A stretch of 64,000 bases of DNA, from the NCBI RefSeq assembly GCF_026262505.1, contig NC_067207.1, positions 4,534,252 to 4,598,251 on the forward strand. The letters run 5' to 3'. The notes under the pieces are model-generated. The model was given only the letters and a program-made list of their open reading frames with translations, had not been told where the DNA came from and ran no database searches. Of this stretch, positions 21,031-30,422 are shown one piece after another (position 1 is the first letter of the stretch; each line of letters begins with the position of its first letter). The position numbers were made by a program, and so were the translations under genes. Source of the DNA: Trichomonas vaginalis G3. Lineage: Eukaryota > Parabasalia > Trichomonadida > Trichomonadidae.

Positions 21031-22330
21031 GGGTGTCCAAAGGTGTGTTTAGCACAAACCTGAATACTGCGAATAGAAATAAACAAGTTACATATATATA
21101 AAGTTTATTTAAATATAATCACCATTGGATTCAATCACGCGTTCGCAGCGATCGATCCAGGCTTGAAAGACACGCTTTAAATCATCATGAGAAAATTGCT
21201 CAAATTGCTCTCTTACAAAATTTTCAAGATCATCTGGACTCGCGAATTCGCGTCCTTCAGCTCTCTTTTTTAGCGTGCCGAATAAATAAAAGTCAGAGGG
21301 TGCAATATCAGGTGAATAAATTGGGTTTGGAACAACTTTGACATTGTTTTCCACCAAGTAATTCATTACCTTATGACTTTTGTGAACTCTTGAATTATCA
21401 AAATGAATTGCAAACTTTTGTTTTTGTTGTTTGGATTTCTCAAACTCATCAGAATTGATAATTTGAGTAAGAACATTGTCAATTAGATACTGAGCATTCA
21501 TCGTATTAGGTTTTTGAAGAATATCAATTGCGATGATGCCATTCACGCCCCAAAAAACCGACAACATCATCATTGGTGTGTCAATTTTTTCCTTCGGGAA
21601 TGTTTGCGGATTTTCATCCTTCGGGATCCACATGATTTTGGCTTCTGTTGCATATTGAAACCAAGACTCGTCCCCTGTTACTAAAAAGCGAAACTTCTTG
21701 GATTGATACGCACCCAATATAGAGAGGAGCTCTTTCGAAGATTGGACTCTAGATTTTTTTTGAACTGAATTAAGGTTGTGCGGAACCCAACGTGTATACG
21801 CTAGTTTGTAGTTCAAATAATTGTGCATATAATAACTGACTGTTGTACGTGGTATCTTTGTCATCTCCTCTATCCTTCTGAGTGATGCTCTTGGGTCTTC
21901 ATCTAGCGCTTGAAGAATTGCTTTGATTTTTCTTTGATCCGGCGATTTTTTGTCAATTTTTATGATGGGCGCCTTTTTGTTCATGAAGTGATACATCCTA
22001 ACATGATACGTTACAGTGGAATAGCTAGGAGCATCCATACCGAAGCATTTTACCAATGTCTCGTAGATTTTTTTACAGTCTTTGCATTTTTTTGCAAGAG
22101 CGAGGATGTTTTCTTTATGATTCATTAAAAAAATGAAAAAAATCCCGCCAAAATTTCCCGCGAAACCGCCTCTTGTCTCAAAATTCATTTTATATCCCGG
22201 CATGGCGCCAAAATACAACATACTCATCATATACATATATTCATATTTTTTATTATATATTTATAATCAGCATATATCTCCTTTAATAGTCTCATATAGA
22301 GCGCTGTGCTAAACGCACCTTTGGACACCC
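21031..22330 (-). mobile_element. Tvmar1-like mariner transposon, apparently intact (1300 bp)
   Basis: Inverted ends of about 27 bp, beginning GGGTGTCCAAAGGTG on both sides with one mismatch (T/C) after that, are flanked by TA at 21029-21030 and 22331-22332. The interior holds a single uninterrupted transposase gene. Size, TA duplication and D,D34D catalytic pattern fit the mariner family, and the setting fits Tvmar1 of T. vaginalis. Near-identity of the ends and the open frame indicate recent activity. Confidence 0.9.
21109..22236 (-). CDS. Mariner transposase (D,D34D)
   Basis: Up to 375 residues from the first ATG at 22236; the start at MNHKENILAL (about residue 38, near 22125) is also plausible and closer to typical mariner length of about 340. 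The N-terminal region has helix-turn-helix blocks, including LRRIEEMTKIPRTTVSYYMHN. The catalytic triad is visible: D in VTGDESWFQ, D in IHFDNSRVHKS and D in YSPDIAPSDFYLFG, with exactly 34 residues between the second and third Asp. It cuts and pastes the element at TA sites. All motifs are intact. Confidence 0.92.
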   Translation of the reverse strand: MYMMSMLYFGAMPGYKMNFETRGGFAGNFGGIFFIFLMNHKENILALAKKCKDCKKIYETLVKCFGMDAPSYSTVTYHVRMYHFMNKKAPIIKIDKKSPDQRKIKAILQALDEDPRASLRRIEEMTKIPRTTVSYYMHNYLNYKLAYTRWVPHNLNSVQKKSRVQSSKELLSILGAYQSKKFRFLVTGDESWFQYATEAKIMWIPKDENPQTFPKEKIDTPMMMLSVFWGVNGIIAIDILQKPNTMNAQYLIDNVLTQIINSDEFEKSKQQKQKFAIHFDNSRVHKSHKVMNYLVENNVKVVPNPIYSPDIAPSDFYLFGTLKKRAEGREFASPDDLENFVREQFEQFSHDDLKRVFQAWIDRCERVIESNGDYI

Positions 22331-22493
22331 TATATATAGTTGTTACAATCTAAAAATCAAACTTAATTTATGTATTGCATTCTGGAAATGTAGTGTTGTA
22401 TTGTATCAGCTTCTTCATAAAAATTTTCTATGTATATTATGTGTTGTGTGTTTAAAAAAAAAGAAAAGAAAAATAAATAATCAAATAATCAAA

Positions 22494-23948
22494 TTAGCGA
22501 GCACCAGCGGCGTTCTTGAGGATACCGATGAGTCCGTCACCAGCCATTTCCTTGGAGAGTTCAGCAGTGAACTGGTTGATGATGGAAACAGCGAGGATGA
22601 TACCTGTTCCTGATCCGAATGCGGACAAGAAGTCAGCGACGAATGAGAGGAGAGCGACAAGGATACCACCGAGAGCTGCAGCTGTTGGGATGTAGCGAGA
22701 AAGTGTCTTCTCGAGTCTCTTCTGGTCTTCTCTGTGTCCCTTGAGTGTAAGGTGCTGCTTCTTGAGGGCTTCAGCGACATCAGCTGGTGCCTGGTTGGAG
22801 AATCTAAGGTAGTAGTATGAGATGAAGCCGGCGGATGAAAGAGAGAAAATGAGGTAAATAATTGTATGAAGTGGGTCGTGGATTGTTTGCTGGATTGACT
22901 GTGGTGCTGTCAAGTAGTAGATAAGGCCGGAAACTGGTGTGGAGTAGTCATAGGACATTCCGTTGTGTGAACGCCAGACACCGAAGATTTGTGTGGCAAG
23001 AGACTCTGGCCAATGGAAGTAGATGGTGCGGGAGAAGCCAGCGAGCTGGGAAAGGATTGTAGACTGGATGATAAGTGGTGTGTTGGAGCAATAGAACAAC
23101 TTGATCTCGAATGGCTCTGGACGGGCACGGTTGACTGTTGTTTCGAGGCCAACGTTGATCTTGATCTGGTCGAAGTAGATGCAGGCACCGAAAACAATGA
23201 CTGTTGAGAATAATTGGCAAAGATTTGGTAATTGTGGGCGGAAAACGATGTCACGGAGTGCGCGTAGCTTGTTCTTGCGTGTGAAGAGGTAGTGGAAGAA
23301 AGCAATGACAAGGCCTTCGTACTCTGTTCCGCGGCCCATGGAGTAATGGTTGAATGAGAAGAGTCTCCACATGATCATTTCGCAGATGTTTGTGCAAATG
23401 AAGAGGGAAATGCCGGAGCCGATACCATAGCCGTTCTGGCAAAGCTCATCGAGAAGAATGACAACAATAGCAGATGAAACAAGTTGTGTCATGATAAGAG
23501 CAGCGTTGACGAAGCCGATTTCGCCACGGATACCGTATTCACCGGACCAGATAGCGTTACCAGCTTGGAAAGCTGTCATGATGATACCGGCTAATTTCTG
23601 AGCAGCATCGAACAAGGCAGAAGCCTCTGGATCTGATGGGTTTCTGTTGATAAGTCCGAAAGAGCAGAGGAACTGAAGGATCATACCTGAAGTAACGATT
23701 GGGGAAATACCGAATTCCATAAGAGAATACTTAGAAGAAGCTGTAAGAATGCGAAGGTGTTGCATTGGATCATCACCAGCTGTCTTTTGAACGCCATAAA
23801 GTGGAACAAGTGTGCAAATTAAATATAAGGCCAAAGAAGCGAATGTATAGAAGAGACGCTTGCGGATTGGTACCTTCTTATTTGGACGTGGTACATTTGG
23901 CATAAGTTCAAGAACAGGCCTGATTGACTTAAGTATATCAAAACCCAT
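22494..23948 (-). CDS. SEC61A: SEC61 alpha, ER protein-translocation channel
   Basis: 484 residues with about ten transmembrane segments. The start MGFDILKSIRPVLELMPNVPRPNKKVP is the conserved N-terminus. Other diagnostic blocks are LYGVQ, LMEFGISPIVTSGMILQFL (plug and TM2 region), NRNPSDPEASALFDAAQKLAG, GIGSGISLFICTNICE, LRALRDIVFRPQLPNLCQL and a C-terminal GSGTGIILAVSIINQF. SEC61 alpha forms the pore of the Sec61 translocon in the ER membrane with beta and gamma subunits. The coding sequence is noticeably GC-rich with biased codons, as expected for a highly expressed gene. The start ATG is at 23946-23948. Confidence 0.97.
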   Translation of the reverse strand: MGFDILKSIRPVLELMPNVPRPNKKVPIRKRLFYTFASLALYLICTLVPLYGVQKTAGDDPMQHLRILTASSKYSLMEFGISPIVTSGMILQFLCSFGLINRNPSDPEASALFDAAQKLAGIIMTAFQAGNAIWSGEYGIRGEIGFVNAALIMTQLVSSAIVVILLDELCQNGYGIGSGISLFICTNICEMIMWRLFSFNHYSMGRGTEYEGLVIAFFHYLFTRKNKLRALRDIVFRPQLPNLCQLFSTVIVFGACIYFDQIKINVGLETTVNRARPEPFEIKLFYCSNTPLIIQSTILSQLAGFSRTIYFHWPESLATQIFGVWRSHNGMSYDYSTPVSGLIYYLTAPQSIQQTIHDPLHTIIYLIFSLSSAGFISYYYLRFSNQAPADVAEALKKQHLTLKGHREDQKRLEKTLSRYIPTAAALGGILVALLSFVADFLSAFGSGTGIILAVSIINQFTAELSKEMAGDGLIGILKNAAGAR

Positions 23949-24298
23949 TTTCTAATTATTTGGCTGCCAAAAAGTTGACAATTCACTTTTGGCAAATTTT
24001 CTGAAAAGTGCAGCAAACCGATATTTATTATCATATAATAATTTTTCTTACAATGATAGTGATAAAAAACATTGAAAAGCCTTGATTTCTTTTTGAGTCA
24101 CTTTTTTGATTTTTTAAAAAAATCTTTTTTTCTCTTCATATAATAATGACACCAGAAAGTAACTCCGTACCCTAAGGATGTCAATTCGGAAAATTGTTTT
24201 CATTTTAGGAGAATATAATTTTCCTTTTCGAAAATTTAAAAAGTGAGACGCGCAGGATTCGAACTTTTTTAAAAGTTGATTTAAATATATTCTAGTGT
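23949..24298. other. Spacer between SEC61 alpha and the Polinton
   Basis: Contains a tRNA 3'-end-like fragment at 24244-24264 and, at about 24168-24190, a sequence around AAGGATGTCAATT that recurs inverted on the far side of the Polinton at about 53310-53330. No gene recognised. Confidence 0.55.
24244..24264 (-). pseudogene. tRNA 3'-end fragment (T-loop and acceptor arm)
   Basis: On the minus strand GTTCGAATCCTGC is followed by GCGTCTCA, which reads as the T-loop with its 3' stem strand, then a seven-base acceptor strand and discriminator A. The T-stem 5' strand and all upstream tRNA parts are absent: the preceding sequence is poly-A/T. It may be a broken tRNA gene or a chance B-box-like match; it lies 34 bp from the Polinton end. 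Confidence 0.35.
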
Positions 24299-24407
24299 GG
24301 ATTCAGGTCAGGTATGAGGGGCTTCCAGGGGCTGCGCCCCTTCTAGCCCTAAGAAATGGACACAAGACCCAAGAGGAGGACCGAACCCCAGCCGACCAGC
24401 CGGTGAC
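24299..24407. repeat. Polinton left terminal inverted repeat
   Basis: Begins GGATTCAGGTCAGG and runs through GGGGCTTCCAGGGGCTGCGC to CAGCCGGTGACA. It is complemented at 50993-51096 with small differences, including a short internal duplication around GCCGACCAGCC on the left side. GC content is far above the surroundings. Confidence 0.85.
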
Positions 24408-24492
24408 AACACTTTGACCGAGTAGTTTTTTGTGCTGAACAAAAAGTGTCATATAAACATCTGTCAAAAACCGCTTTTTAACTTCACTTAAA

Positions 24493-27400
24493 ATGCCACG
24501 TAAGCTACGTAAGAATATACGTAAGAGGAAGAGAGCATTGAAACATCCAATAGTAAAACTAACACCACAACAACAGTTGCAACAACAAATGCTGAATGAC
24601 CCCACTATGTTGCAACAAATGTCAAGCAACCCTATGCTCTTAAACCGAGTTTTTGGTGCACAGAGTGGAGGTTTAAGAGCGGCACTTTTAGCGAAAATGG
24701 CAGGCTATGGTGGAGCTGCAGACGGAACAGCATATAACCCTCAAAGTCAAATGAATTTGAGTTCACTCAAAAATCAAATAGCAGATGTCAAAAAGTCAAA
24801 CATAGACATACAGAAGCAAATAAGTGAAAACGAAAAGAAACTAGAATACGACAGACACACAAAGAAACTCAATGAGTTAAACGTAGAGAAAAAGAAGAAA
24901 GAAGAACAACTGAAAGAACTAAGTACAGAGCAATATGCGAAAAAAGTGTCAGAAAAAGCAGCAGAAGTAGCAAAAATGGAACAAGATGTTGTAAATTTGA
25001 AAAACCATACTACTCAATATAAAGTACTGAAAGATGAAGAAATAAAACAAAAAGCCCTGAAGACATATATGGATAGCGATGAGTATAAAAAAGAAGTTGA
25101 AGCAAATGTAAAGGCAGAAAAACTTTTACAGTTGCAAAACCAAACCGTACAGTATGAAAACTTAGCACAAGAAAGTAAAAATAACGACGCAGCCATGCAA
25201 AAGGCAATGAAAAGCGCAGAATATATAAAAGCTAACAATGACTGGTTAGATGCCCAAGCCAACGCCAAAGCAGCCCAACTTATAGGGTCAATAAGGACAA
25301 AAATACAAGCGGATGAAGACAGTTCAAATGAAGCTTTAACAAATGCTGACTTTAAGAACGCCTTCGAAGCTCTTCATAGTAAGGTGAAACTAGTGAACGA
25401 CTTCTCATCTGGAAAGAAACTGAAGTCTGAAGGTTTCGACAAAGAGTTAAAAGAAGTAGCACAAAATATGACGAAAATAACAGATGCAGCAACGAGACAG
25501 GCAGTTCAAAGTGCCTATGACGCCGTTAGAGCAACTGTTGTGAAAAGTCAAGAAAAAGAGTTACAACAGACCAAAACAGACCTAGTAAATGCTTTCTTAA
25601 GAACGAAAAGTCAGATAGGACATTACGCTGCAGATGGAACATATGTGCCAGCTGGTGGAACCTATATACCAGCTGGTGGAACATATATACCAGCTGTTGG
25701 AATTTATATACCACCAAACCCTCCAAGAGAAGCACCTGCACCAGGACTACCTAAAACATTTACATCGTCAAATGGACACAGACACAGGCATGCACCAAAA
25801 CCAGCACAACAACCACCTCCACAACCAGCACAGCAACCAACAGTTCAAAACCCTGCACAACAACCAACAGTTCAAAACACTGCACAACAACCACCTCCAC
25901 AACCAGCACAGCAACCAACAGTTCAAAATCCTGCACAACAACAACAACAAACAGAGCAAGGACATAAAAGAAGTAGAGAACAAGGAAACCAAGAATTCTT
26001 AAAAAGGCTTAAGGAAGACTATGGTTACCCAGATAGTATTGACTTTAGTGACAGATATAAAGAAGCTATTAGAAAGTTCAAGGGAGGAAATACTGACCCG
26101 AACCTATTTAGCTTTATGGCTCAGCACCAAATCGGATATAATTTCAAACCTGGAAAATACAAGCTCGCTAAGGGATATGATTTAATAGCATATCATCCAA
26201 ATGACATGAACGAATTTACTCCGAGATATTTGATGTCAGAGCTAAATGACAATTCAACTCCCGTCATGAAACGCGTAAAAAATAGAGACGGAACGAAAGA
26301 AGAAAGGTTTATGAGTCCGGATGACTTAGATAGGGAACTTGTTAAAAACGGTCTCGGAATATATGAAATGCCAGCAGATGAGGTACAAGAAACTCCACAG
26401 GAAGAAGTTCAGATACAACCAGACATGGAAGAAATAGTTCAGCAACAACAGCTAGAAGAGCCTGAAGGAAACGAACAAGTCCCTCCTTTGGAAACTAACT
26501 TCACAGAACTAGATGAAGATTTGGAACAGCCGAAAAATCTTGACCCTCAACAAGTGTATGAGGAGAATATGGAATCTTTCCAAGAGTCTAAAAAAAATTC
26601 GGCTGACATAGTAGAAGAATATCGAAAAACGTTTGCCGACATACAAAAGACTCCAACACCAGATGAAAATATTCAGCATAGAATGGAAGTACTGAAAGAA
26701 AATATACACAAATACAACAACCCTTTTTACTTACGAGCATACAACGTTCAATCTTCGGATGAACTCGGTGAAAATAAAAGGTTAAATTTCAAGAAAACAT
26801 ATAGAAATGAAACATTGTTTAAAGTTCATTCAGAACCTAACCAAGATGGAAACAAACCTACTTTTGTTTCTGCAGACGATGGAACTACAATGAGATGGGG
26901 TCATAAAGCTAATCCGGATAGGTGGTTCATAAACTTACAACCACAATTCCAAGAAGTTGTAGACGCAATGGAAGTCAATGGTGAACCAGATATAGCTGGT
27001 ATTTTAAGCGCGGCTTTAATGCCATTGAAAGATATGAAACATGCAGATATTTTGGACCAGTATGAAATGAACATGGCTGATGGAAATATAACACCTGACG
27101 TTCTAGAACATTTATCTCAAAGAACTACACAGAACCATAGAGATGGTATATTTGGTGAAGAGTTTAGAAAGAAAGTTAGGGAGGGAGAAGGAAGAGAACC
27201 TATTGTACATGACCTTGCAAACGAAAGTTTACAAAATGTCATAAAAACTTACTTTGCAGACAATGAACTGAGAAGGGATGAATATTTAAGAAAACTCAAA
27301 TGGACAGTACCAAATGAAATGTTAGTATTGAAAAACATGTTCCTTGACAAAATAAAACCAACTACAGAAATAAACGACGCAAGACTGAAAGATTGGGTAA

Positions 27401-27867
27401 AAGCTTTCCCATTCACAAAAGATATTGTTGGTAACATGGAAAGAAAACCAGAATGGCTACAAAAACATATATTTGGAAACGAGCTTATTCCATATGGACA
27501 AGCTCTGTTTGAAGAGCTTGAACCGGAAACTCAGGAAAGAGTCATGCAAACAATACGCGAAGACTCAAATACAAACTATGACAAACTCTTTCTAGGATAT
27601 AGGTTACCTGAGGTGGGCGACCAGAGCCAAAAGGCAAAAAGGACATGGGAAATTTACAACATACTAGGTGAACATGAGGCAAAGATGCAACAACTTGAAG
27701 CAGAGGGCAAGTTACCAAAGAAGAAGAGAAGAGTAGAACAAAGTGAAAGTAGTGAAGAACTAACTTCATCTAGTGAAAGTAGTGGCAATGAAGGAAAAAG
27801 AAGAGTTAAAAACTCAGTCAGGAAGAAAGTAAAGCTTGGTCCACGTGGGTTCTATTATGACATATAA
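24493..27867 (+). CDS. Polinton part: large structural-type protein, unassigned
   Basis: An open frame of 1124 residues just inside the left end. The order is: a basic N-terminus (RKLRKNIRKRKRALK), a Gln-rich stretch, a long charged coiled coil (about 90-330), three repeats of a GGTYIPA type near 380-400, Pro/Gln repeats with QQPTVQN (about 430-490), then an acidic middle and a basic C-terminus with a KKKRR nuclear-signal-like patch. Position next to the capsid-like gene and the modular scaffold-like composition suggest a virion component, but I know no named family for it. TCACTT sits about ten bases before the ATG, an Inr-like signal. Confidence 0.6.
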   Translation: MPRKLRKNIRKRKRALKHPIVKLTPQQQLQQQMLNDPTMLQQMSSNPMLLNRVFGAQSGGLRAALLAKMAGYGGAADGTAYNPQSQMNLSSLKNQIADVKKSNIDIQKQISENEKKLEYDRHTKKLNELNVEKKKKEEQLKELSTEQYAKKVSEKAAEVAKMEQDVVNLKNHTTQYKVLKDEEIKQKALKTYMDSDEYKKEVEANVKAEKLLQLQNQTVQYENLAQESKNNDAAMQKAMKSAEYIKANNDWLDAQANAKAAQLIGSIRTKIQADEDSSNEALTNADFKNAFEALHSKVKLVNDFSSGKKLKSEGFDKELKEVAQNMTKITDAATRQAVQSAYDAVRATVVKSQEKELQQTKTDLVNAFLRTKSQIGHYAADGTYVPAGGTYIPAGGTYIPAVGIYIPPNPPREAPAPGLPKTFTSSNGHRHRHAPKPAQQPPPQPAQQPTVQNPAQQPTVQNTAQQPPPQPAQQPTVQNPAQQQQQTEQGHKRSREQGNQEFLKRLKEDYGYPDSIDFSDRYKEAIRKFKGGNTDPNLFSFMAQHQIGYNFKPGKYKLAKGYDLIAYHPNDMNEFTPRYLMSELNDNSTPVMKRVKNRDGTKEERFMSPDDLDRELVKNGLGIYEMPADEVQETPQEEVQIQPDMEEIVQQQQLEEPEGNEQVPPLETNFTELDEDLEQPKNLDPQQVYEENMESFQESKKNSADIVEEYRKTFADIQKTPTPDENIQHRMEVLKENIHKYNNPFYLRAYNVQSSDELGENKRLNFKKTYRNETLFKVHSEPNQDGNKPTFVSADDGTTMRWGHKANPDRWFINLQPQFQEVVDAMEVNGEPDIAGILSAALMPLKDMKHADILDQYEMNMADGNITPDVLEHLSQRTTQNHRDGIFGEEFRKKVREGEGREPIVHDLANESLQNVIKTYFADNELRRDEYLRKLKWTVPNEMLVLKNMFLDKIKPTTEINDARLKDWVKAFPFTKDIVGNMERKPEWLQKHIFGNELIPYGQALFEELEPETQERVMQTIREDSNTNYDKLFLGYRLPEVGDQSQKAKRTWEIYNILGEHEAKMQQLEAEGKLPKKKRRVEQSESSEELTSSSESSGNEGKRRVKNSVRKKVKLGPRGFYYDI

Positions 27868-27899
27868 ATCCAACTATTCTATATTTTTACACATATGAA

Positions 27900-29516
27900 A
27901 TGTACGCCGCTCAGAATATAACGCCAACAGTTTTGGATGCCATGAATGGAAATGTTTCCGAATGGTATAACGAATGCGACAATGCCATTAGAAGGTCAGA
28001 AATAGTTCCTGGAACTTACGAATATACAACTGCTGTTTCTTATGGAAATGTAGGTGAGTTTGGAGAAGGTTCTTCAACAACAGTAGATATTGCTTGCGAC
28101 AGGTTTCATATTATTTCTATTGACAACTCATTCTTATACGTGGAACAAGACATTGAAATAAAACCTTCTGCCAAGTTGTCTGACAAGAAAGGTTGCAATG
28201 GAATTTTCTATGTCGGATACCAATATGCTCCAGAAGTTTTCATGGGATATAAGATATATTCTAACTCTGACTTAGTTCAAACAGTAACATGGGCAAACTA
28301 TGAATGGTTCGCTTTGAGAAACTCAGTACAACCACAAGCTAGAGAACAAACAGACCAGTATGCCACCATTGAGAAAATAAGAAGACTTGACCCTAACGTT
28401 CCAGGAGTTTATGTTAACCTTTCTGGTTCAGATGGAAATGCTGTCACTAAAGTAAAACTGAAACTTAGAGTTCCTTTGTCATCTTTCCTCATCTTCAGGT
28501 TTTTAAGATACTTGCCAAACTGGGCAGGAAAAATTTCTATCGAACTTACTCCAAGCAAAAATAACTTAGTCATTGCACCAACACAAGACCCATTCACTCT
28601 TACTGTAGCTGGAACTGGTGGAGCCAAGTTCTGTGACTTTTGCAAAGACAAAGTTGACTTAGACTTTGGTTTCTCAAACTTCAACACTGAAGTAAACTAT
28701 TATTTCAATGCTGCTGGAACTGCTTGGGACCCAGTTAAGTTCACATGCGAAAAATTTGAATGCAAGAGAATAGAAAGCAGACTTGCAGTCTATATGTTGG
28801 ACCCAGATATTTCAAATGCTTTAGCTGCCAAATATATTGCAGTTCCACTTATGTTCCCTATACACCAAATATCTGTCAAAGACTTTGCAGGTGAAGTTGG
28901 AAACCAAAGTGCTGACCCAGGTGCAAGAACAGATATTGCTTTAACAACTGCAATGAAACATGCAGATACTATGTTTGTACTGTTCAGACGAACTATAAAT
29001 GACTATTCTTGTTTCTACAACCCTGGTATTAAATATCATATAAACATAGATGGCAAATATTATCCAAGAGAAGAATATTCTACAGTTGAAGATATGAGGT
29101 CATACAACTTGACATTAGATGCTATGAACTTTAACAACAACTTCACAACAACCATTAACCCTGAAATGCAAAGTTCTATTATGCCATATGTGAAAGTATG
29201 GACTCATGCAGGAGGTCAAAAAACTCAATATACAAATAGAGACCGTTCAAACTTTTGGCTTGGCATTCCATTTGCTGACTCAGAAGACTTTATGGGTGGT
29301 ATTTCAACTGTTGGTACAGTTCAAATACAATATACTGGTGACAGAGACGGTCCAGATGAACTGAAAGCAAAGAAGTTTACAAAAACCAATAGCACTTTTC
29401 ACGGAAGATGCTCTTTTGAAGATTCGTTCGATGAAACCTGCTGGGGCTCCTCAGATTGGCATAACGACAGCTTCCATCGAGCAGATTTTGGCAGCAGGTC
29501 AGTAAGTTGTTCTTGA
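27900..29516 (+). CDS. Polinton part: major capsid-like protein
   Basis: 538 residues, predominantly beta-strand with few charged clusters (EYTTAVSYGNVGEFGEGSSTTVDIACDRFHII..., FLIFRFLRYLPNWAGKISIELTPS). Size, position 32 bases after the large structural gene and strand-rich composition fit the double-jelly-roll capsid gene of Polintons. The assignment is by composition and context, since trichomonad capsids are divergent. Its 3' end overlaps the convergent small gene ending at 29399. Confidence 0.6.
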   Translation: MYAAQNITPTVLDAMNGNVSEWYNECDNAIRRSEIVPGTYEYTTAVSYGNVGEFGEGSSTTVDIACDRFHIISIDNSFLYVEQDIEIKPSAKLSDKKGCNGIFYVGYQYAPEVFMGYKIYSNSDLVQTVTWANYEWFALRNSVQPQAREQTDQYATIEKIRRLDPNVPGVYVNLSGSDGNAVTKVKLKLRVPLSSFLIFRFLRYLPNWAGKISIELTPSKNNLVIAPTQDPFTLTVAGTGGAKFCDFCKDKVDLDFGFSNFNTEVNYYFNAAGTAWDPVKFTCEKFECKRIESRLAVYMLDPDISNALAAKYIAVPLMFPIHQISVKDFAGEVGNQSADPGARTDIALTTAMKHADTMFVLFRRTINDYSCFYNPGIKYHINIDGKYYPREEYSTVEDMRSYNLTLDAMNFNNNFTTTINPEMQSSIMPYVKVWTHAGGQKTQYTNRDRSNFWLGIPFADSEDFMGGISTVGTVQIQYTGDRDGPDELKAKKFTKTNSTFHGRCSFEDSFDETCWGSSDWHNDSFHRADFGSRSVSCS

Positions 29517-29818
29517 ACTGACTTCTCTCCGTCAAATATTGACAGTACGCCAGTTTTGACATAAAATTGTAAGATAAACTTACCTTTAGAAATATCGGTC
29601 AGTTTTGTTGTTATATTTTTGTCAACGTCAAGAACTTTCACCATTTCAGTTATACCAACTTTCTTTGCTTTATGAAAATATTTTGGTTCAGCAAAGACTG
29701 CTATTCTATAACATTTTCCATTGTTTGTGTAAAGAACTATTCTGTCAATGTATTTGTACTGTTTGTGTGTGTAAACTTTGTTCTGCTTCAATTCGAAGAG
29801 ATACTCGAATACGTCCAT
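29399..29818 (-). CDS. Polinton part: small protein of unknown function
   Basis: 139 residues (MDVFEYLFELKQNKVYTHKQ...), convergent with and overlapping the capsid-like gene by about 120 bp at its 3' end. The N-terminal 100 residues have a strand-rich pattern with good coding character; the C-terminus is Ser/Glu-rich. Not recognised. It shares an upstream region of less than 20 bp with the divergent gene at 29837. Confidence 0.5.
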   Translation of the reverse strand: MDVFEYLFELKQNKVYTHKQYKYIDRIVLYTNNGKCYRIAVFAEPKYFHKAKKVGITEMVKVLDVDKNITTKLTDISKGKFILQFYVKTGVLSIFDGEKSVQEQLTDLLPKSARWKLSLCQSEEPQQVSSNESSKEHLP

Positions 29819-29836
29819 CTTTTTATTCTAAGTAAA

Positions 29837-30418
29837 ATGTCATTTCCGAAAAATAGAAGCGTAAGTGTTTCAAAAGGTTTAATGGCGGTGGCAGATGTGA
29901 AGTTAAATTCACCAACTCAAACAAACACTCAAAGTGTTGTTGTCAATGTCAAAGAAAGAGATGTTGAAGTGGGGAAACCATACGAGGACGAAGATGGTAT
30001 AACAATAGTTCCTGTAAAAGAACAACCAACATACCCTGAAGTTAGCAGAGACTTAAGTTCTGTTGCAGATATTCGAAATGACTACCAACAACTGAAAGAC
30101 AAACTTAAAACTCAGGAGAAGATTTGTCAGGCTTTGGGTATAATGTTAAACTTGGTCGAGCACAACCCTGTAAAAGTGAACTCATATGTCATTGCACCTC
30201 ATGAAGTTTTGAAAGAACTATTGAAACTTTTGACAGAGGCAGACGATATAAACATCAAAGAAATAGAACCCGACATTGCTTGCTGTGGTGTTTCATATAA
30301 TGTCATTGACAAGATATACGTTATGAAAGGAGGTGAAACGTTGAACTTAAAATATAGTTTCCCAGACGTTATAAAAATATTTGACGACCACAACATTTCA
30401 TTAAAATTTAGTTGCTAA
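29837..30418 (+). CDS. Polinton part: unknown 193-residue protein
   Basis: The start is the ATG at 29837 (MSFPKNRSVSVSKG) rather than the upstream in-frame ATG at 29672, which would run through the divergent neighbour. The N-terminal half is polar; a helical segment follows (DYQQLKDKLKTQEKICQALGIML...), then a small mixed domain. It lies between capsid-type genes, so a virion role is likely but unproven. Confidence 0.55.
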   Translation: MSFPKNRSVSVSKGLMAVADVKLNSPTQTNTQSVVVNVKERDVEVGKPYEDEDGITIVPVKEQPTYPEVSRDLSSVADIRNDYQQLKDKLKTQEKICQALGIMLNLVEHNPVKVNSYVIAPHEVLKELLKLLTEADDINIKEIEPDIACCGVSYNVIDKIYVMKGGETLNLKYSFPDVIKIFDDHNISLKFSC

Positions 30419-30422
30419 GTAA

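Noticed and set aside
22494-23442. Several additional frames inside SEC61 alpha
   Set aside because: Shadows of a GC-rich, codon-biased coding sequence.
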